A stretch of 64,000 nucleotides of DNA, taken from positions 124,001 through 188,000 of the forward strand of contig CALOBN010000003.1 of NCBI GenBank assembly GCA_942491555.1, given 5' to 3'. How positions within the stretch are numbered: position 1 is the first letter of the stretch; each line of letters starts with the position of its first letter. The DNA is from Marinihelvus sp942491555 (GTDB lineage Bacteria > Pseudomonadota > Gammaproteobacteria > Xanthomonadales > SZUA-36). Under the pieces are notes generated by a model. It was not told the origin of the DNA. It ran no database searches and saw nothing but the letters and a program-made list of their open reading frames with translations. The position numbers were made by a program, and so were the translations under genes. Positions 1 to 9,233 of this stretch are shown in pieces.

Positions 1-1246
1 CCCCGGCCGTGCACACGGAGATCAATCCGCGCCCTTTGCCGCGGTTCTCCAGCAGTTGGCCCAGGGTGCCCAGGATTCGGGCACCGGTTGCCGCAAAGGG
101 ATGCCCCACGGCGAGACTGCTGCCCATGACATTCATTTTTGAGCGGTCAATGGAGCCCATGGCCTTGTCCAGCCCAAGCCTTTCACGACAGTAGGTTTCT
201 GACTCCCAGGCTTTCAGGGTGCACAACACCTGGGCCGCAAAAGCCTCATGGATTTCATAGAAGTCAAAATCCTGCAAGGTAAGGCCGGCGCGCGTCAGCA
301 TTTCGGCAACCGCGACCGTGGGTGCCATCAACAACCCCTCATCATGGACAAAGTCCACGGAGGCCGTGCGCCCGGCAGTCAGGTAGCCCTGGATGGGCAG
401 GCCGCGCTCTTTGGCCCAGTCTTCTGAGGCCAGTAATACGGAGGCGGCACCATCGGTCAGCGTGGTGCTGTTGCCGGCGGTTAAGGTGGCATCTTCGCCT
501 TTGCCAAAGACCGTACGCAGGGTGGACAGTTTTTCTACGCTGGAATCGGCGCGAACGTTGTTGTCGCGCGCAACACCGGACCACGGTGTCACGATCTCGT
601 CAAAAAAGCCCTCGTCCCAGGCCGCTGCCGCTTTCTGGTGACTCTCCACGGCCAGCAGATCCTGGTCAGCGCGGGCAATGTCCCATTCGCGGGCCATACG
701 CTCGCAATGCTGACCCATGGACAGCATGGTGCGCGTCTCCTTGTTGGACGGTGGAACCGGCTTCAACTCCGCGGGACTGAACCCCTTGAAAACTTTCAGT
801 TGCGCCGCGGGACCGCGTGCGCGTCCGAGGGCTACCAGCCGTTTGGAGAGCTTCTTGCTGAAGACGATGGGCGGATCGGAGGTCGTGTCGGTACCGGCGG
901 CAATACCGCTTTCAATCTGACCACTGGCGATTTTGGCGCCAATCGACAGGGCTGCCTGCAAACTCGTACCACAGGCCTGCTGCATGGTGATGCCCGAAGT
1001 CAGAGGACTGAGCGTGGTCGACAAGAGCGCCTCTCGCGCCAGGTTCCAGTCCCGGGGATGCGTCGTTACCGCTCCGGCCACAACCTCGTCGAGTTGCGCA
1101 CCGTGGAGCTTGAAGCGATCGACCGTACCCTGCAATGCCGCGGCCAGCATGTCCATATTGCTACGCTGCGCATAAATGGTATTGGAACGGCAAAAGGGGA
1201 TTCGGCTTCCGCCTATGATGGCTACTTTCCGGATCTCATTGCTCAT
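1..1246 (-). CDS. fadI: acetyl-CoA C-acyltransferase (beta-oxidation thiolase), C-terminus cut by window edge
   Basis: This is a thiolase that releases acetyl-CoA from 3-ketoacyl-CoA in the last step of fatty-acid beta-oxidation. The N-terminus reads MSNEIRKVAIIGGSRIPF. The nucleophilic cysteine lies in QQACGTS, and the motif GHPFAATGAR carries the catalytic histidine. The C-terminal active-site cysteine lies beyond base 1. The stretch SKKLSKRLVALGRARG followed by a PVPPS segment resembles FadI more than FadA (recall of the E. coli proteins). Its ATG overlaps the stop of the upstream multifunctional enzyme in an ATGA, so the two are translationally coupled. The order, hydratase/dehydrogenase first, is that of fadBA rather than fadIJ. 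The family call is firm; FadI rather than FadA is likely. Confidence 0.9.
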   Translation of the reverse strand, partial: MSNEIRKVAIIGGSRIPFCRSNTIYAQRSNMDMLAAALQGTVDRFKLHGAQLDEVVAGAVTTHPRDWNLAREALLSTTLSPLTSGITMQQACGTSLQAALSIGAKIASGQIESGIAAGTDTTSDPPIVFSKKLSKRLVALGRARGPAAQLKVFKGFSPAELKPVPPSNKETRTMLSMGQHCERMAREWDIARADQDLLAVESHQKAAAAWDEGFFDEIVTPWSGVARDNNVRADSSVEKLSTLRTVFGKGEDATLTAGNSTTLTDGAASVLLASEDWAKERGLPIQGYLTAGRTASVDFVHDEGLLMAPTVAVAEMLTRAGLTLQDFDFYEIHEAFAAQVLCTLKAWESETYCRERLGLDKAMGSIDRSKMNVMGSSLAVGHPFAATGARILGTLGQLLENRGKGRGLISVCTAG

Positions 1247-3438
1247 GCTTTTTCTCCGTCCTGGGCCGCGTCGTCATTCGAATCTGGTTCCTTCGGAGAC
1301 GACTGCTTTGCATCGGCCTTTTTTGCCGTGCTGCGCTTCTTCGTGGCTTTGGTCTTCTTTTTTGTCGATGATCCGGCCGCCGGTTTTTCAGTTGTCTTCG
1401 GGGTCTGCGCGTCTGCAGTTTTTGGGTCAACAGCCTTGGCTGCGACTGATTCACCTGCCGGGACGGTAGGTTTTTCAATGGCCTCCAGGTAGTGCAGGGG
1501 GCCGCCACGGAACGGCGCAAACCCGGTGCCAAAGATCATGCCGGCGTCCAGGACATCGCCGTCCTCGACAATGCCATCGGCCAGGGCCGACTCGCATTCG
1601 TCAAAATAGGGCTGTAAAAGCCGCCGTGCGATATCATGCAGTTGTTGCGGGGTCGCGGTGCTCTCGCCCTTCTTGGGTTTGCCTTTTTCCCACTCGTAAA
1701 AACCCTCGCCTGTTTTCTTGCCGAGCTTCCCGGCATCCACAAAGTTCTGCAGAAGCTGGCGCTCCGCCTCGGCCTCGTCACCGCCCAGGGTGCCGAGCAC
1801 CTGCAAGCCGATATCAAGACCCACCACGTCGGCCAGTTCAACCGGTCCCATGGGCATGCCAAAGCGGGTGGCCGCCTTGTCCAGATCCTCTGGCGAGATA
1901 CCCTCGATGCGTTGCATCCGGAAGGCCTGCAGCAGGTAAGGAGACAGCACGCGATTGACCAGGAATCCCGGGGAGCTCTTTACCGGGAGTGGAAAGCGTC
2001 CGATCTGGTTGCAGAACGCAGCGCCATTGCGGATCTGTTCATCACTGGTGGCAGCATCATGCACAACTTCTACCAGCGGCATCTGTGATACCGGGTTAAA
2101 AAAGTGCAGACCGATCAGGCGTTCGGGCTTGTCCAGCGCGGCCGCCAGTTCTTCCAGAGGAATCGCCGAGGTGTTGGTCGCCAGAATGGCATGGGCTTGC
2201 ATACGCGGCTCAATGTCCTGGTAAAGCGCGATTTTGGCTTCCGCGTTCTCAAAGATAGCCTCAATGATCACATCGGCTCGCTCAACGCCTTTGCCTTCAA
2301 CGTCCGGAATCAGGCGCGACATTGCCCCGGCAACCCGGTCCGGGCTCTTGAGGCGCTTCTTGAATAGTTTCTTGGCCCGGGCCAGGGCTGGCTCAATGTA
2401 TTTCATCTCCCGGTCCTGGAGCGTTACTTCCAGTCCCTGGATGACGCACCAGCTGGCAATATCCCCGCCCATGGTGCCGGCCCCAACCACGTGAACCCGG
2501 CGCGCTTTGAACTTACTGCCCTTGCCATAGCCTTTCAGGCGCTCGGTAAGGAAGAAAATACGGCGCAGGTTGCGCGAGACGTCACCGGTTATAAGAAGTG
2601 AAACGCGATCGATTTCCTCGGCCATCATGGCGTAGGGGTCGTCACCGCACTTTTCCCAGGCATCAATCAGTGAAAAGGGTGCCGGGTAGTGATCCGGATT
2701 AGCCTTGGCTGCGGTTTGCTTACGCATTTGCCTGGCCAGCAGGCCGCGCACAGGCGACATATTCTGCAGATTTGCTATGCGCCCCGGACCCTTGCTCTTG
2801 CGTTTTTGCAGAACCGCGCGGCGTGCCGCCCAGCGGGGTTCTCCATGCGGACCCACCAGTTCGTCGACCAGGCCCATAGATCGGGCCTGACGGGCGCGCA
2901 GGTTCCGTGCCGAGAGCATCAATGGCATGGCTTGCAAAGGACCACACTGACGCACACTGCGCGCACTGCCACCGAACCCCGGATAGATACCCAGTTTTAC
3001 CTCTGGAAAACCCAGGCGTGTCTTGTCGTCATCCCGCGCGATGCGGTAGTCGAAACACAGCGCCAGTTCCAGTCCGCCACCGAGACAATAGCCCTCGATC
3101 GCCACAACTGTTGGGAAAGGCAGGCTTTCGATCCGGTTGAACAGTTGGTGGGCACCGTGAATATAGGCAGCTGCCTGCTCACGGTCTTCGATGTGATCGA
3201 ACTCGCGGACATCAGCCCCGACAATAAAGGAGCCTTTTTTGCCCGACATCATCACCAGCCCCTTCGGCGGGTTTGCTTCCAGGTGGCTGACGACTTCCCC
3301 GAGTTCACTGAGAACCTCGTTGGAAAGGCTGTTGGCTGACTCACCCTTGCGGTCAAGGCTTAGCCAGCAAGTGCCATCCATGTCGTTTTCAATGGACCAG
3401 TGTGTGTAGTCCTGACCCTGCGTAATCTTGTCGCTCAT
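1243..3438 (-). CDS. fadJ: FadJ/FadB-type multifunctional enoyl-CoA hydratase/3-hydroxyacyl-CoA dehydrogenase
   Basis: A 731-residue bifunctional beta-oxidation enzyme. The N-terminal crotonase domain (about 1-200) has GGGLELAL with Glu124 and GFPEVKLG with Glu146, matching the two catalytic glutamates of FadB. The NAD-binding dehydrogenase domain starts at GAGTMG (319-324) and contains the hallmark GLHFFNPV. A C-terminal dehydrogenase repeat ends near residue 654. The last 77 residues (about 655-731) are an apparently disordered tail rich in Lys, Ala, Thr and Pro, with about 16 lysines, which the family normally lacks. The start is supported by GGAG seven bases upstream. It is coupled to the thiolase gene by an ATGA overlap and presumably makes the trifunctional complex with it. 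Confidence 0.93.
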   Translation of the reverse strand: MSDKITQGQDYTHWSIENDMDGTCWLSLDRKGESANSLSNEVLSELGEVVSHLEANPPKGLVMMSGKKGSFIVGADVREFDHIEDREQAAAYIHGAHQLFNRIESLPFPTVVAIEGYCLGGGLELALCFDYRIARDDDKTRLGFPEVKLGIYPGFGGSARSVRQCGPLQAMPLMLSARNLRARQARSMGLVDELVGPHGEPRWAARRAVLQKRKSKGPGRIANLQNMSPVRGLLARQMRKQTAAKANPDHYPAPFSLIDAWEKCGDDPYAMMAEEIDRVSLLITGDVSRNLRRIFFLTERLKGYGKGSKFKARRVHVVGAGTMGGDIASWCVIQGLEVTLQDREMKYIEPALARAKKLFKKRLKSPDRVAGAMSRLIPDVEGKGVERADVIIEAIFENAEAKIALYQDIEPRMQAHAILATNTSAIPLEELAAALDKPERLIGLHFFNPVSQMPLVEVVHDAATSDEQIRNGAAFCNQIGRFPLPVKSSPGFLVNRVLSPYLLQAFRMQRIEGISPEDLDKAATRFGMPMGPVELADVVGLDIGLQVLGTLGGDEAEAERQLLQNFVDAGKLGKKTGEGFYEWEKGKPKKGESTATPQQLHDIARRLLQPYFDECESALADGIVEDGDVLDAGMIFGTGFAPFRGGPLHYLEAIEKPTVPAGESVAAKAVDPKTADAQTPKTTEKPAAGSSTKKKTKATKKRSTAKKADAKQSSPKEPDSNDDAAQDGEKA

Positions 3439-3564
3439 TGAGCGTCTCCGTTAAGGCCGGACCAGCGGACCGGCGTTCATGACCATACGGTACAGTATTG
3501 AAGCATATTATAAGGGGCAGCTTGCACCGAGACCAGAGCCAGCACCTCACACGTTCTATGCCGC

Positions 3565-4161
3565 TCACGGCAAAGCAAAACCCACTTCCCGAAGGCATCT
3601 GCACAGGCCAATCAGGGGCAGCCCTGGCAATGCCGTGGGATCTGCTGAGCGGACCTCGTCAAACAGCGAGGGGCCCAGAGATTCGATCTTGAAGCTGCCC
3701 GCGCAGGCCAGTGGATCATCCAGTGCAACATAGCGCTCGATTTCAGCGTTACTCAAGGTGCGAAACACCACGTCCGTGCGGTCCACAAAAGCATGCTCTG
3801 TGTTCATGGCCGGACACTGGACATTCACGCCCGTGAGAAAAGTGATTTGCTGTCCGCTGAAGCGGTTCAGATCCGCCCTGGCCTGCGCGGCTGTGCCGGG
3901 TTTACTGCCGGCCTCACCATTAAATACTGCCACCTGATCCGAACCAATAACCACCGCATGGGGATGCGCGGCAGCAATGAGCGCCGCTTTGCCGCGGGCC
4001 AGGCGTGTAACCAGGGCCTCAGGTGCCTCACCGGCCATGGCGGCTTCATCAATATCGGCGGGAATCACCTCAAAAGGGATGCCAAGACGGGCCAGTAAGG
4101 CGCGCCGGGCCGTGCTTCCGGAAGCGAGGATTAATGGGTAATTGCGTGGCTCTTCATTCAT
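3565..4161 (-). CDS. yceF: Maf-family nucleotide pyrophosphatase, YceF (m7GTP) subtype
   Basis: A 198-residue Maf/YceF protein. The family hydrolyses modified nucleoside triphosphates; YceF of E. coli acts on 7-methyl-GTP. Visible motifs are ILASGSTARR at the N-terminus (phosphate binding), IGSDQV with the catalytic aspartate, and the C-terminal GLPLIGLC. Residues CAGSFKIE match the YceF subtype by recall. It is divergent from yceD, exactly as in E. coli, which supports orthology. A 126-base gap separates its stop from the start of the minus-strand fadJ. The function is inferred from family and synteny. Confidence 0.9.
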   Translation of the reverse strand: MNEEPRNYPLILASGSTARRALLARLGIPFEVIPADIDEAAMAGEAPEALVTRLARGKAALIAAAHPHAVVIGSDQVAVFNGEAGSKPGTAAQARADLNRFSGQQITFLTGVNVQCPAMNTEHAFVDRTDVVFRTLSNAEIERYVALDDPLACAGSFKIESLGPSLFDEVRSADPTALPGLPLIGLCRCLREVGFALP

Positions 4162-4353
4162 TTATGATGTATACTTGGTCGTTTGCGTTGATTGCTTTCG
4201 GTCACGCCACTTGAGCGTCCTGCCGCTGGCAAGGGTTTTTGTGTTACCCGGGTATTGGCTCCACGCAAGATCCGGCCCGGTCACAAAGATTTGCGAGAAA
4301 CTCTTGTGGTCGACAGCGACGAACAACGTGGTGTTATGTAGCTAGGTGGGGTC

Positions 4354-4884
4354 ATGGCAAGGGATTTTCCAGATTGGATCAATCCCCGGGCAGCAGCCGA
4401 GGGACGACGGACGTTTCAGGGTACGATACCGCTGCAACGTTTTAAGCGACTCGAAGCCCTCCTGGAGGATGATGCATCGTTGAGCAAGGACGAAGTGGGC
4501 TTTAAGGCCCGGTTCGCACTCGACGAAGAGCGGCGGGTAATCATCGATCTTGAGGTCGACGCCGAAGTGGCGATTATGTGCCAGGCGAGTCTTGAGCCTT
4601 ATTGCCAGGTGCTGCAGCGACACAGCCGGCTCGGAGTGATCGATGACGAGGCCGAAATGAAGTTGCTGCCGGAAAGTTATGATCCGGTCCTGACCGAAAA
4701 CGGCAGGTTGGCAATCCAGGCGCTGGTTGAAGAAGAGCTGCTCCTGGCACTGCCGCAGATACCGCGTAACCCTGCGCTGGAAGCAATCAGATTCAGCACG
4801 GGAAGTGAGAATAGCGGGGAGCATAGCCCCCCGAAACCCAACCCTTTCGCACAGTTGCGAGACCAGTTGGCAAAGAAGACCTGA
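4354..4884 (+). CDS. yceD: YceD/DUF177 protein linked to 23S rRNA accumulation
   Basis: A 176-residue protein of the DUF177 family, which in bacteria and plastids is needed for normal 23S rRNA accumulation; the mechanism is unclear. The order yceD-rpmF-plsX is conserved. The LVEEELLLALP block and the C-terminal KPNPFAQLRDQL are characteristic. The usual CxxC-like pair is altered: the sequence reads CQASLEPYCQ, so the second cysteine sits eight residues after the first instead of three. The start is supported by AGGTGG just upstream. It heads the phospholipid/fatty-acid operon. Confidence 0.9.
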   Translation: MARDFPDWINPRAAAEGRRTFQGTIPLQRFKRLEALLEDDASLSKDEVGFKARFALDEERRVIIDLEVDAEVAIMCQASLEPYCQVLQRHSRLGVIDDEAEMKLLPESYDPVLTENGRLAIQALVEEELLLALPQIPRNPALEAIRFSTGSENSGEHSPPKPNPFAQLRDQLAKKT

Positions 4885-4953
4885 GCGCAGCAGGGCATGA
4901 GCGTGTTGCGCATAAATTTTAAAAATTCGTTTCATTTGATTTGGAGTTGAACC

Positions 4954-5151
4954 ATGGCTGTTCAAAAGAGTCGTAAAACCCCCTCGAAGCGTGGCATGCG
5001 CCGCGCCCACGACGCCCTGAAGGCGCCGACCCTGTCGGTAGAGCCGACCACCGGCGAAACGCATCTGCGCCACCATGTAAGCCCGGAAGGTTACTACCGT
5101 GGTCGCAAGGTCATTGATACCCCGATTGTCGATTTCGACGACGACATCTGA
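4954..5151 (+). CDS. rpmF: 50S ribosomal protein L32
   Basis: A 65-residue L32 beginning MAVQKSRKTPSKRGMRRAHD with the conserved HLRHH and GYYRGRKV motifs. It contains no cysteines, so it is the zinc-independent form. Compared with the 57-residue E. coli protein it carries an acidic C-terminal extension (VDFDDDI). It lies between yceD and plsX and is followed by a strong hairpin with a T-rich tail, so some transcripts probably end here. Confidence 0.97.
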   Translation: MAVQKSRKTPSKRGMRRAHDALKAPTLSVEPTTGETHLRHHVSPEGYYRGRKVIDTPIVDFDDDI

Positions 5152-5191
5152 AGCCTGAGCGGACCTGTCCATGGTCCGCGGGCGCGCTGAT

Positions 5192-5225
5192 AAACTGCCG
5201 GCGTTAGTGCCGGCAGTTTTGTTTT
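5192..5225 (+). terminator. rho-independent terminator/attenuator after rpmF
   Basis: An 11-bp perfect stem (AAACTGCCGGC pairing with GCCGGCAGTTT, loop GTTAGT) is followed by a T-rich stretch. It lies 40 bases after the rpmF stop and about 70 bases before plsX. It probably lowers, rather than abolishes, read-through into the lipid genes. Confidence 0.85.
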
Positions 5226-5297
5226 CGGGCAAGCAGGGGAGGCTGATGAATCAGGGCCTTTACATGCCTGGCCATCCACGCAGGGAGGTCCGGAGCT

Positions 5298-6368
5298 ATG
5301 ACTGCACAAGCTGACACCACGCGGGATATTCCGGAACCGGCACAGCCAAGCCCATGTCTCGCCCTGGATACCATGGGTGGAGATCACGGGCCGACCGTGG
5401 TCGTACCGGCTGCCATCAAGTCGCTGAGTGAGAACCCGCAGCTTCGTCTGATGCTGGTGGGTGACGGACCGGCTATCGAAATGCAGCTTGGCAAGCAGGC
5501 GCAACAATTCGCCCGGCGCATCGAGATCGTACATACCGATACGGTCATTCCTTCTGATGCGAACGCACGGGCGGTTTTGCGTTCAGGCAAGGGCACCAGT
5601 CTCTGGACTGCCCTCGAACGGGTCGCAGACGGCAGGGCGCAAGCCTGTGTCAGCGCAGGTAATACCGTTGCCCTGATGACCCTCGGCGTGAAACTCGTCG
5701 GGCGCCTGCCTGGCATCAAACGGCCTGCGCTGATGTCGCATTTCCCGACCTCAGGCGGAATCGTTGGCATGCTGGACCTCGGCGCCAATCTTAATGTCGA
5801 TGCGCAAATGCTTTTTCAATTTGCGCTAATGGGCGCCCTGGTGCGCGCGCGGCATGACGGCGCGGGTAAAAGCCCCACCATCGGGCTGCTTAATGTGGGG
5901 CATGAGGAAAGTAAGGGTGTGGATGTGCTGCGCGATGCGCACGAGATGCTCAAGGACTCTGATCTGGCCTACAAAGGCTTTATCGAAGGGCACGATATTT
6001 ATTCCGGAACCGTGCAACTGGCGGTCTGTGATGGTTTTGCGGGCAATCTGATTCTAAAAGCCAGCGAGGGGCTCGCTGGTATGCTGTTCGAGGAATTTCG
6101 CCAGGCGCTGACGTCCGATACCCGGTCCAGGCTCGGCGCGTGGCTGGCACGACCCGCTTTGCGGCGGATGCTGGCACGGCTGGACCCGGACAAGCATAAT
6201 GGTGCACCGCTTCTCGGACTGCAGGGCGTGGTGGTCAAAAGCCATGGCCGTTCTGGTATCAAGGCAACCAAATACGCGATACTCGAGGCGGCCCGGGAAG
6301 TAGAAAGAAACATTCCTGAACAGATCGCCAAGACGATCCGGGAACACGGAGCAGAGGACCTGACATGA
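5298..6368 (+). CDS. plsX: phosphate acyltransferase PlsX
   Basis: PlsX converts acyl-ACP and phosphate into acyl-phosphate, the substrate of PlsY in phosphatidic-acid synthesis; it is peripheral at the inner membrane. The protein is 356 residues. The LALDTMGGDHGP motif near the N-terminus is diagnostic, as are SAGNTVALM and the later GFAGNLILKASEG. The chosen ATG follows GGGAGGT; the short extension before LALDTMGG is typical for the family. Its stop overlaps the fabH start in an ATGA. Confidence 0.96.
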   Translation: MTAQADTTRDIPEPAQPSPCLALDTMGGDHGPTVVVPAAIKSLSENPQLRLMLVGDGPAIEMQLGKQAQQFARRIEIVHTDTVIPSDANARAVLRSGKGTSLWTALERVADGRAQACVSAGNTVALMTLGVKLVGRLPGIKRPALMSHFPTSGGIVGMLDLGANLNVDAQMLFQFALMGALVRARHDGAGKSPTIGLLNVGHEESKGVDVLRDAHEMLKDSDLAYKGFIEGHDIYSGTVQLAVCDGFAGNLILKASEGLAGMLFEEFRQALTSDTRSRLGAWLARPALRRMLARLDPDKHNGAPLLGLQGVVVKSHGRSGIKATKYAILEAAREVERNIPEQIAKTIREHGAEDLT

Positions 6369-7336
6369 CCTACTCCCGCATCGCGGGTACGGGCAGTTAT
6401 TTGCCCGAACGCATACTTACCAATGCTGACCTGGAAAAAATGGTCGACACCACTGATCAGTGGATCGTTGAACGCACCGGCATTCGCCAGCGGCATATTG
6501 CGGCCGACAACCAGACCACCAGCGACCTTGCTTACGAGGCCGCCAAAAAAGCCATGGAAGCAGCCGGGGTAGGTCCGGAAGACATTGACTTCCTGATTGT
6601 TGGAACCACTTCTCCGGATCTGGTTTTTCCAAGTACCGCCGTACTGCTTCAGCACAGACTGGGCTTGCGCGATGTGGCTTCGATGGATGTCAACGCAGCC
6701 TGTACCGGCTTTCTGTATGCACTGAGCGTGGCTGACAAATGGATACGACTGGGCGAGGCAAAGCGAGCCCTGGTCATTGGTGCCGAAACCCTTTCCCGAA
6801 TGGTTGACTGGACTGAACGAACCAGCTGCGTGTTGTTCGGTGACGGTGCAGGCGCCGTGGTTCTTGAGGCGGCTGAAGCGCCCGGGATTATCTCAACGCA
6901 TATCCATGCCAACGGAGATTACATCGAACTTTTGCGATCCCGCAGGGGCGTATCGACCGGTTTCGACCTCGAACATCACACCGGCGGTTTTGTGATTGAA
7001 ATGAAAGGTAACGAGGTGTTCAAAATCGCGGTTCGAACCCTTGGTCGAATTGTGGATGAAACACTCGAGGCCAATAATCTCAGTCAATCCGACATTGATT
7101 GGCTGATTCCCCACCAGGCCAATATGCGCATCATTACCGCTACCGCAAAGAAATTATCCATGGACATGGACCATGTTGTCGTAACAGTCGACCGTCACGG
7201 CAATACCTCCTCAGCCTCGGTGCCCCTGGCCCTCGATGACGCGGTGCGTTCGGGCAAGATCCAACGTGGAGAAACGCTGCTTATGGAGGCCTTTGGCGGC
7301 GGATTCACCTGGGGCTCAGCCCTGGTGAAATACTAG
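6365..7336 (+). CDS. fabH: beta-ketoacyl-ACP synthase III (FabH)
   Basis: FabH condenses acetyl-CoA with malonyl-ACP to start fatty-acid synthesis. The protein is 323 residues, the usual length. The catalytic triad is visible: Cys113 in NAACTGF, His250 in LIPHQANMR and Asn280 in HGNTSS. The C-terminal GGGFTWGSALV is characteristic. The gene starts within the plsX stop (ATGA), so translation is coupled. Confidence 0.97.
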   Translation: MTYSRIAGTGSYLPERILTNADLEKMVDTTDQWIVERTGIRQRHIAADNQTTSDLAYEAAKKAMEAAGVGPEDIDFLIVGTTSPDLVFPSTAVLLQHRLGLRDVASMDVNAACTGFLYALSVADKWIRLGEAKRALVIGAETLSRMVDWTERTSCVLFGDGAGAVVLEAAEAPGIISTHIHANGDYIELLRSRRGVSTGFDLEHHTGGFVIEMKGNEVFKIAVRTLGRIVDETLEANNLSQSDIDWLIPHQANMRIITATAKKLSMDMDHVVVTVDRHGNTSSASVPLALDDAVRSGKIQRGETLLMEAFGGGFTWGSALVKY

Positions 7337-7389
7337 GCCGCTTGATGGTGAGGACTTTATGTTGAGCAATTCACGTTGAGGAATTGGGT

Positions 7390-8334
7390 ATGAGCGCAAG
7401 CAAAACCGCGTTTCTGTTTCCCGGCCAGGGTTCGCAGTCATTAGGCATGATGGCTGGCCTGGCGGACAGCCAGCCCGTTGTGATGGACACCTTCAGGGAG
7501 GCCTCCGAGGCGCTTGATCAGGACCTCTGGGGCCTGAGCCAGGAAGGGCCACTCGAGGCATTGAATCGCACGGCCAATACCCAGCCTGTCATGCTGACCG
7601 CCGGCGTCGCCACCTGGCGCGCCTGGCAGGCCATGGGCGGCTCACAGCCAGCCTTTATGGCGGGCCACAGCCTGGGTGAATACAGCGCGCTGGTCGCTGC
7701 GCAGGCGATCGATTTTGTTGATGCTGTGCGTCTGGTGCGTCGACGTGGTGAGCTCATGCAGGCAGCGGTTCCGGAAGGCGAGGGTGCCATGGCTGCGATT
7801 ATCGGCATGGACGACAAGACACTGGAGAAGCTTTGTCTTGACGTGGCCGGAGACGAGATCGTCAGTTGCGCCAACTACAACGCGCCGGGGCAGGTTGTTA
7901 TCGCCGGACAGCGCACGGCTGTGGAACGCGCCTGCGAGGTCGCACTGGATACCGGCGCGCGACGAGCATTGCCACTGCCGGTTAGTGTGCCGTCCCATTG
8001 CATGCTCATGCGTGATGCGGCCGGTGAGCTGCATGAAACGCTGCGTGCGATCACTATTAACAGGCCCGGTATTCCGGTTATTCATAACGCCGACGTCCAG
8101 GCGCATGATGACCCGGAACTGATCCGTGACACGCTGGCGCGGCAACTCTGGCAACCTGTTCACTGGACCCGTACGATTCAGATGCTGGCCGGACAGGGCA
8201 CGCACAGATTTGTAGAATGCGGTCCGGGGAAAGTCCTGGCAGGTCTGAACCGGCGCATCGAACGCAATTCGCCGGTCAACGCGCTGACCGACACAGCGTC
8301 CATGGAAACACTGCAGGAGGAGTTGGCCGCATGA
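7390..8334 (+). CDS. fabD: malonyl-CoA:ACP transacylase (FabD)
   Basis: FabD transfers malonyl groups from CoA to acyl carrier protein. The N-terminal FLFPGQGSQ and the active-site GHSLGEYSALV (Ser94) are diagnostic. A TTG lies six bases upstream in frame, but the ATG at 7390 is seven bases after GAGGA and gives the usual N-terminus MSASKTAFLFPGQG, so it was chosen. The stop overlaps the fabG start (ATGA). Confidence 0.96.
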   Translation: MSASKTAFLFPGQGSQSLGMMAGLADSQPVVMDTFREASEALDQDLWGLSQEGPLEALNRTANTQPVMLTAGVATWRAWQAMGGSQPAFMAGHSLGEYSALVAAQAIDFVDAVRLVRRRGELMQAAVPEGEGAMAAIIGMDDKTLEKLCLDVAGDEIVSCANYNAPGQVVIAGQRTAVERACEVALDTGARRALPLPVSVPSHCMLMRDAAGELHETLRAITINRPGIPVIHNADVQAHDDPELIRDTLARQLWQPVHWTRTIQMLAGQGTHRFVECGPGKVLAGLNRRIERNSPVNALTDTASMETLQEELAA

Positions 8335-9080
8335 GTCAGAATTTCGACGGCAAAGTCGCCCTGGTGACCGGTGCGAGCCGTGGCATTGGTGCTGCCATTG
8401 CGGACACATTGGCCGCGCGCGGTGCCCGGGTGTTCGGAACCGCGACATCAGAGGCAGGTGCAACGGCGATTGCACAACGGCTTGCGGCCTTTGGCGACGA
8501 TCACGGCGGGCTGGTACTGAATGTAAACGACGATGGGGCGGCCGAGGCGCTGGTCAAAGAACTGACCGATCAGGCCGGCGCACCGCTCATTCTGGTCAAC
8601 AACGCGGGAATTACCCGGGACCAGTTACTCATGCGCATGAAAGACGACGACTGGGATGCGGTCATGGATACCAATCTGCGCAGCGTATTTCGCCTGAGCA
8701 AGGCCTGCCTGCGCGGCATGATGAAAATGCGCTTTGGCAGGGTAATCAATATTGCCTCTGTGGTGGGCGCTACCGGCAATCCCGGGCAGGCCAACTACGC
8801 GGCGGCCAAGGCGGGCATGGTTGGCTTCAGCAAGTCGATGGCCCGCGAGGTCGCATCGCGCAATATCACCGTGAATGTGGTCGCACCCGGTTTTATCGAT
8901 ACCGATATGACCCGGGAATTGAGCGAGGAACAACGTGCGGTGCTGATGAAAGACATCCCGATGGCCTCTCTGGGCAGTCCCGATGATATTGCCGAGGCCG
9001 TCGCATATCTGGCTTCAGACGCTGGTAAATACCTCACCGGTCAAACGCTGCATGTCAACGGTGGCATGTATATGCCGTGA
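8331..9080 (+). CDS. fabG: 3-oxoacyl-ACP reductase (FabG)
   Basis: The NADPH-dependent ketoreductase of the fatty-acid elongation cycle, 249 residues, short-chain dehydrogenase fold. The cofactor motif TGASRGIG is at 13-20. The catalytic residues are Asn115, Ser143, Tyr156 and Lys160 (YAAAK). The frame is open further upstream, but the ATG inside the fabD stop is the correct start, because it gives the family N-terminus and the overlap seen between the neighbouring genes. Confidence 0.97.
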   Translation: MSQNFDGKVALVTGASRGIGAAIADTLAARGARVFGTATSEAGATAIAQRLAAFGDDHGGLVLNVNDDGAAEALVKELTDQAGAPLILVNNAGITRDQLLMRMKDDDWDAVMDTNLRSVFRLSKACLRGMMKMRFGRVINIASVVGATGNPGQANYAAAKAGMVGFSKSMAREVASRNITVNVVAPGFIDTDMTRELSEEQRAVLMKDIPMASLGSPDDIAEAVAYLASDAGKYLTGQTLHVNGGMYMP

Positions 9081-9188
9081 AATAATGGCCGCTGAATTAC
9101 AGCAAAAATTAAGCGTTAAACCCGACGCGGCTACGGCGACCATACCGTAGCGCATAGTCCGAAACTGGAAGCAGGGCCGCAGATTCTC

Positions 9189-9194
9189 TAAAAT
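9189..9194 (+). promoter_or_regulatory. possible -10 element of an acpP promoter
   Basis: TAAAAT lies 40 bases upstream of acpP in the 153-base fabG-acpP gap. No good -35 hexamer is found at 16-18 bases. A weak 7-bp hairpin (9130-9136 with 9145-9151) precedes it. A separate acpP promoter would fit the high demand for ACP, but this assignment is tentative. Confidence 0.35.
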
Positions 9195-9233
9195 TGCGCC
9201 GGACTTCCCCCTGATTGAAGGAATTATAAAAAC

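Noticed and set aside
638..1492. A 284-codon plus-strand frame over the thiolase and fadJ tail
   Set aside because: The minus-strand genes have all family motifs and ATGA coupling.
4342..5232. A 296-codon minus-strand frame over yceD and rpmF
   Set aside because: yceD and L32 on the plus strand are certain; this frame has no ribosome-binding site or family resemblance.
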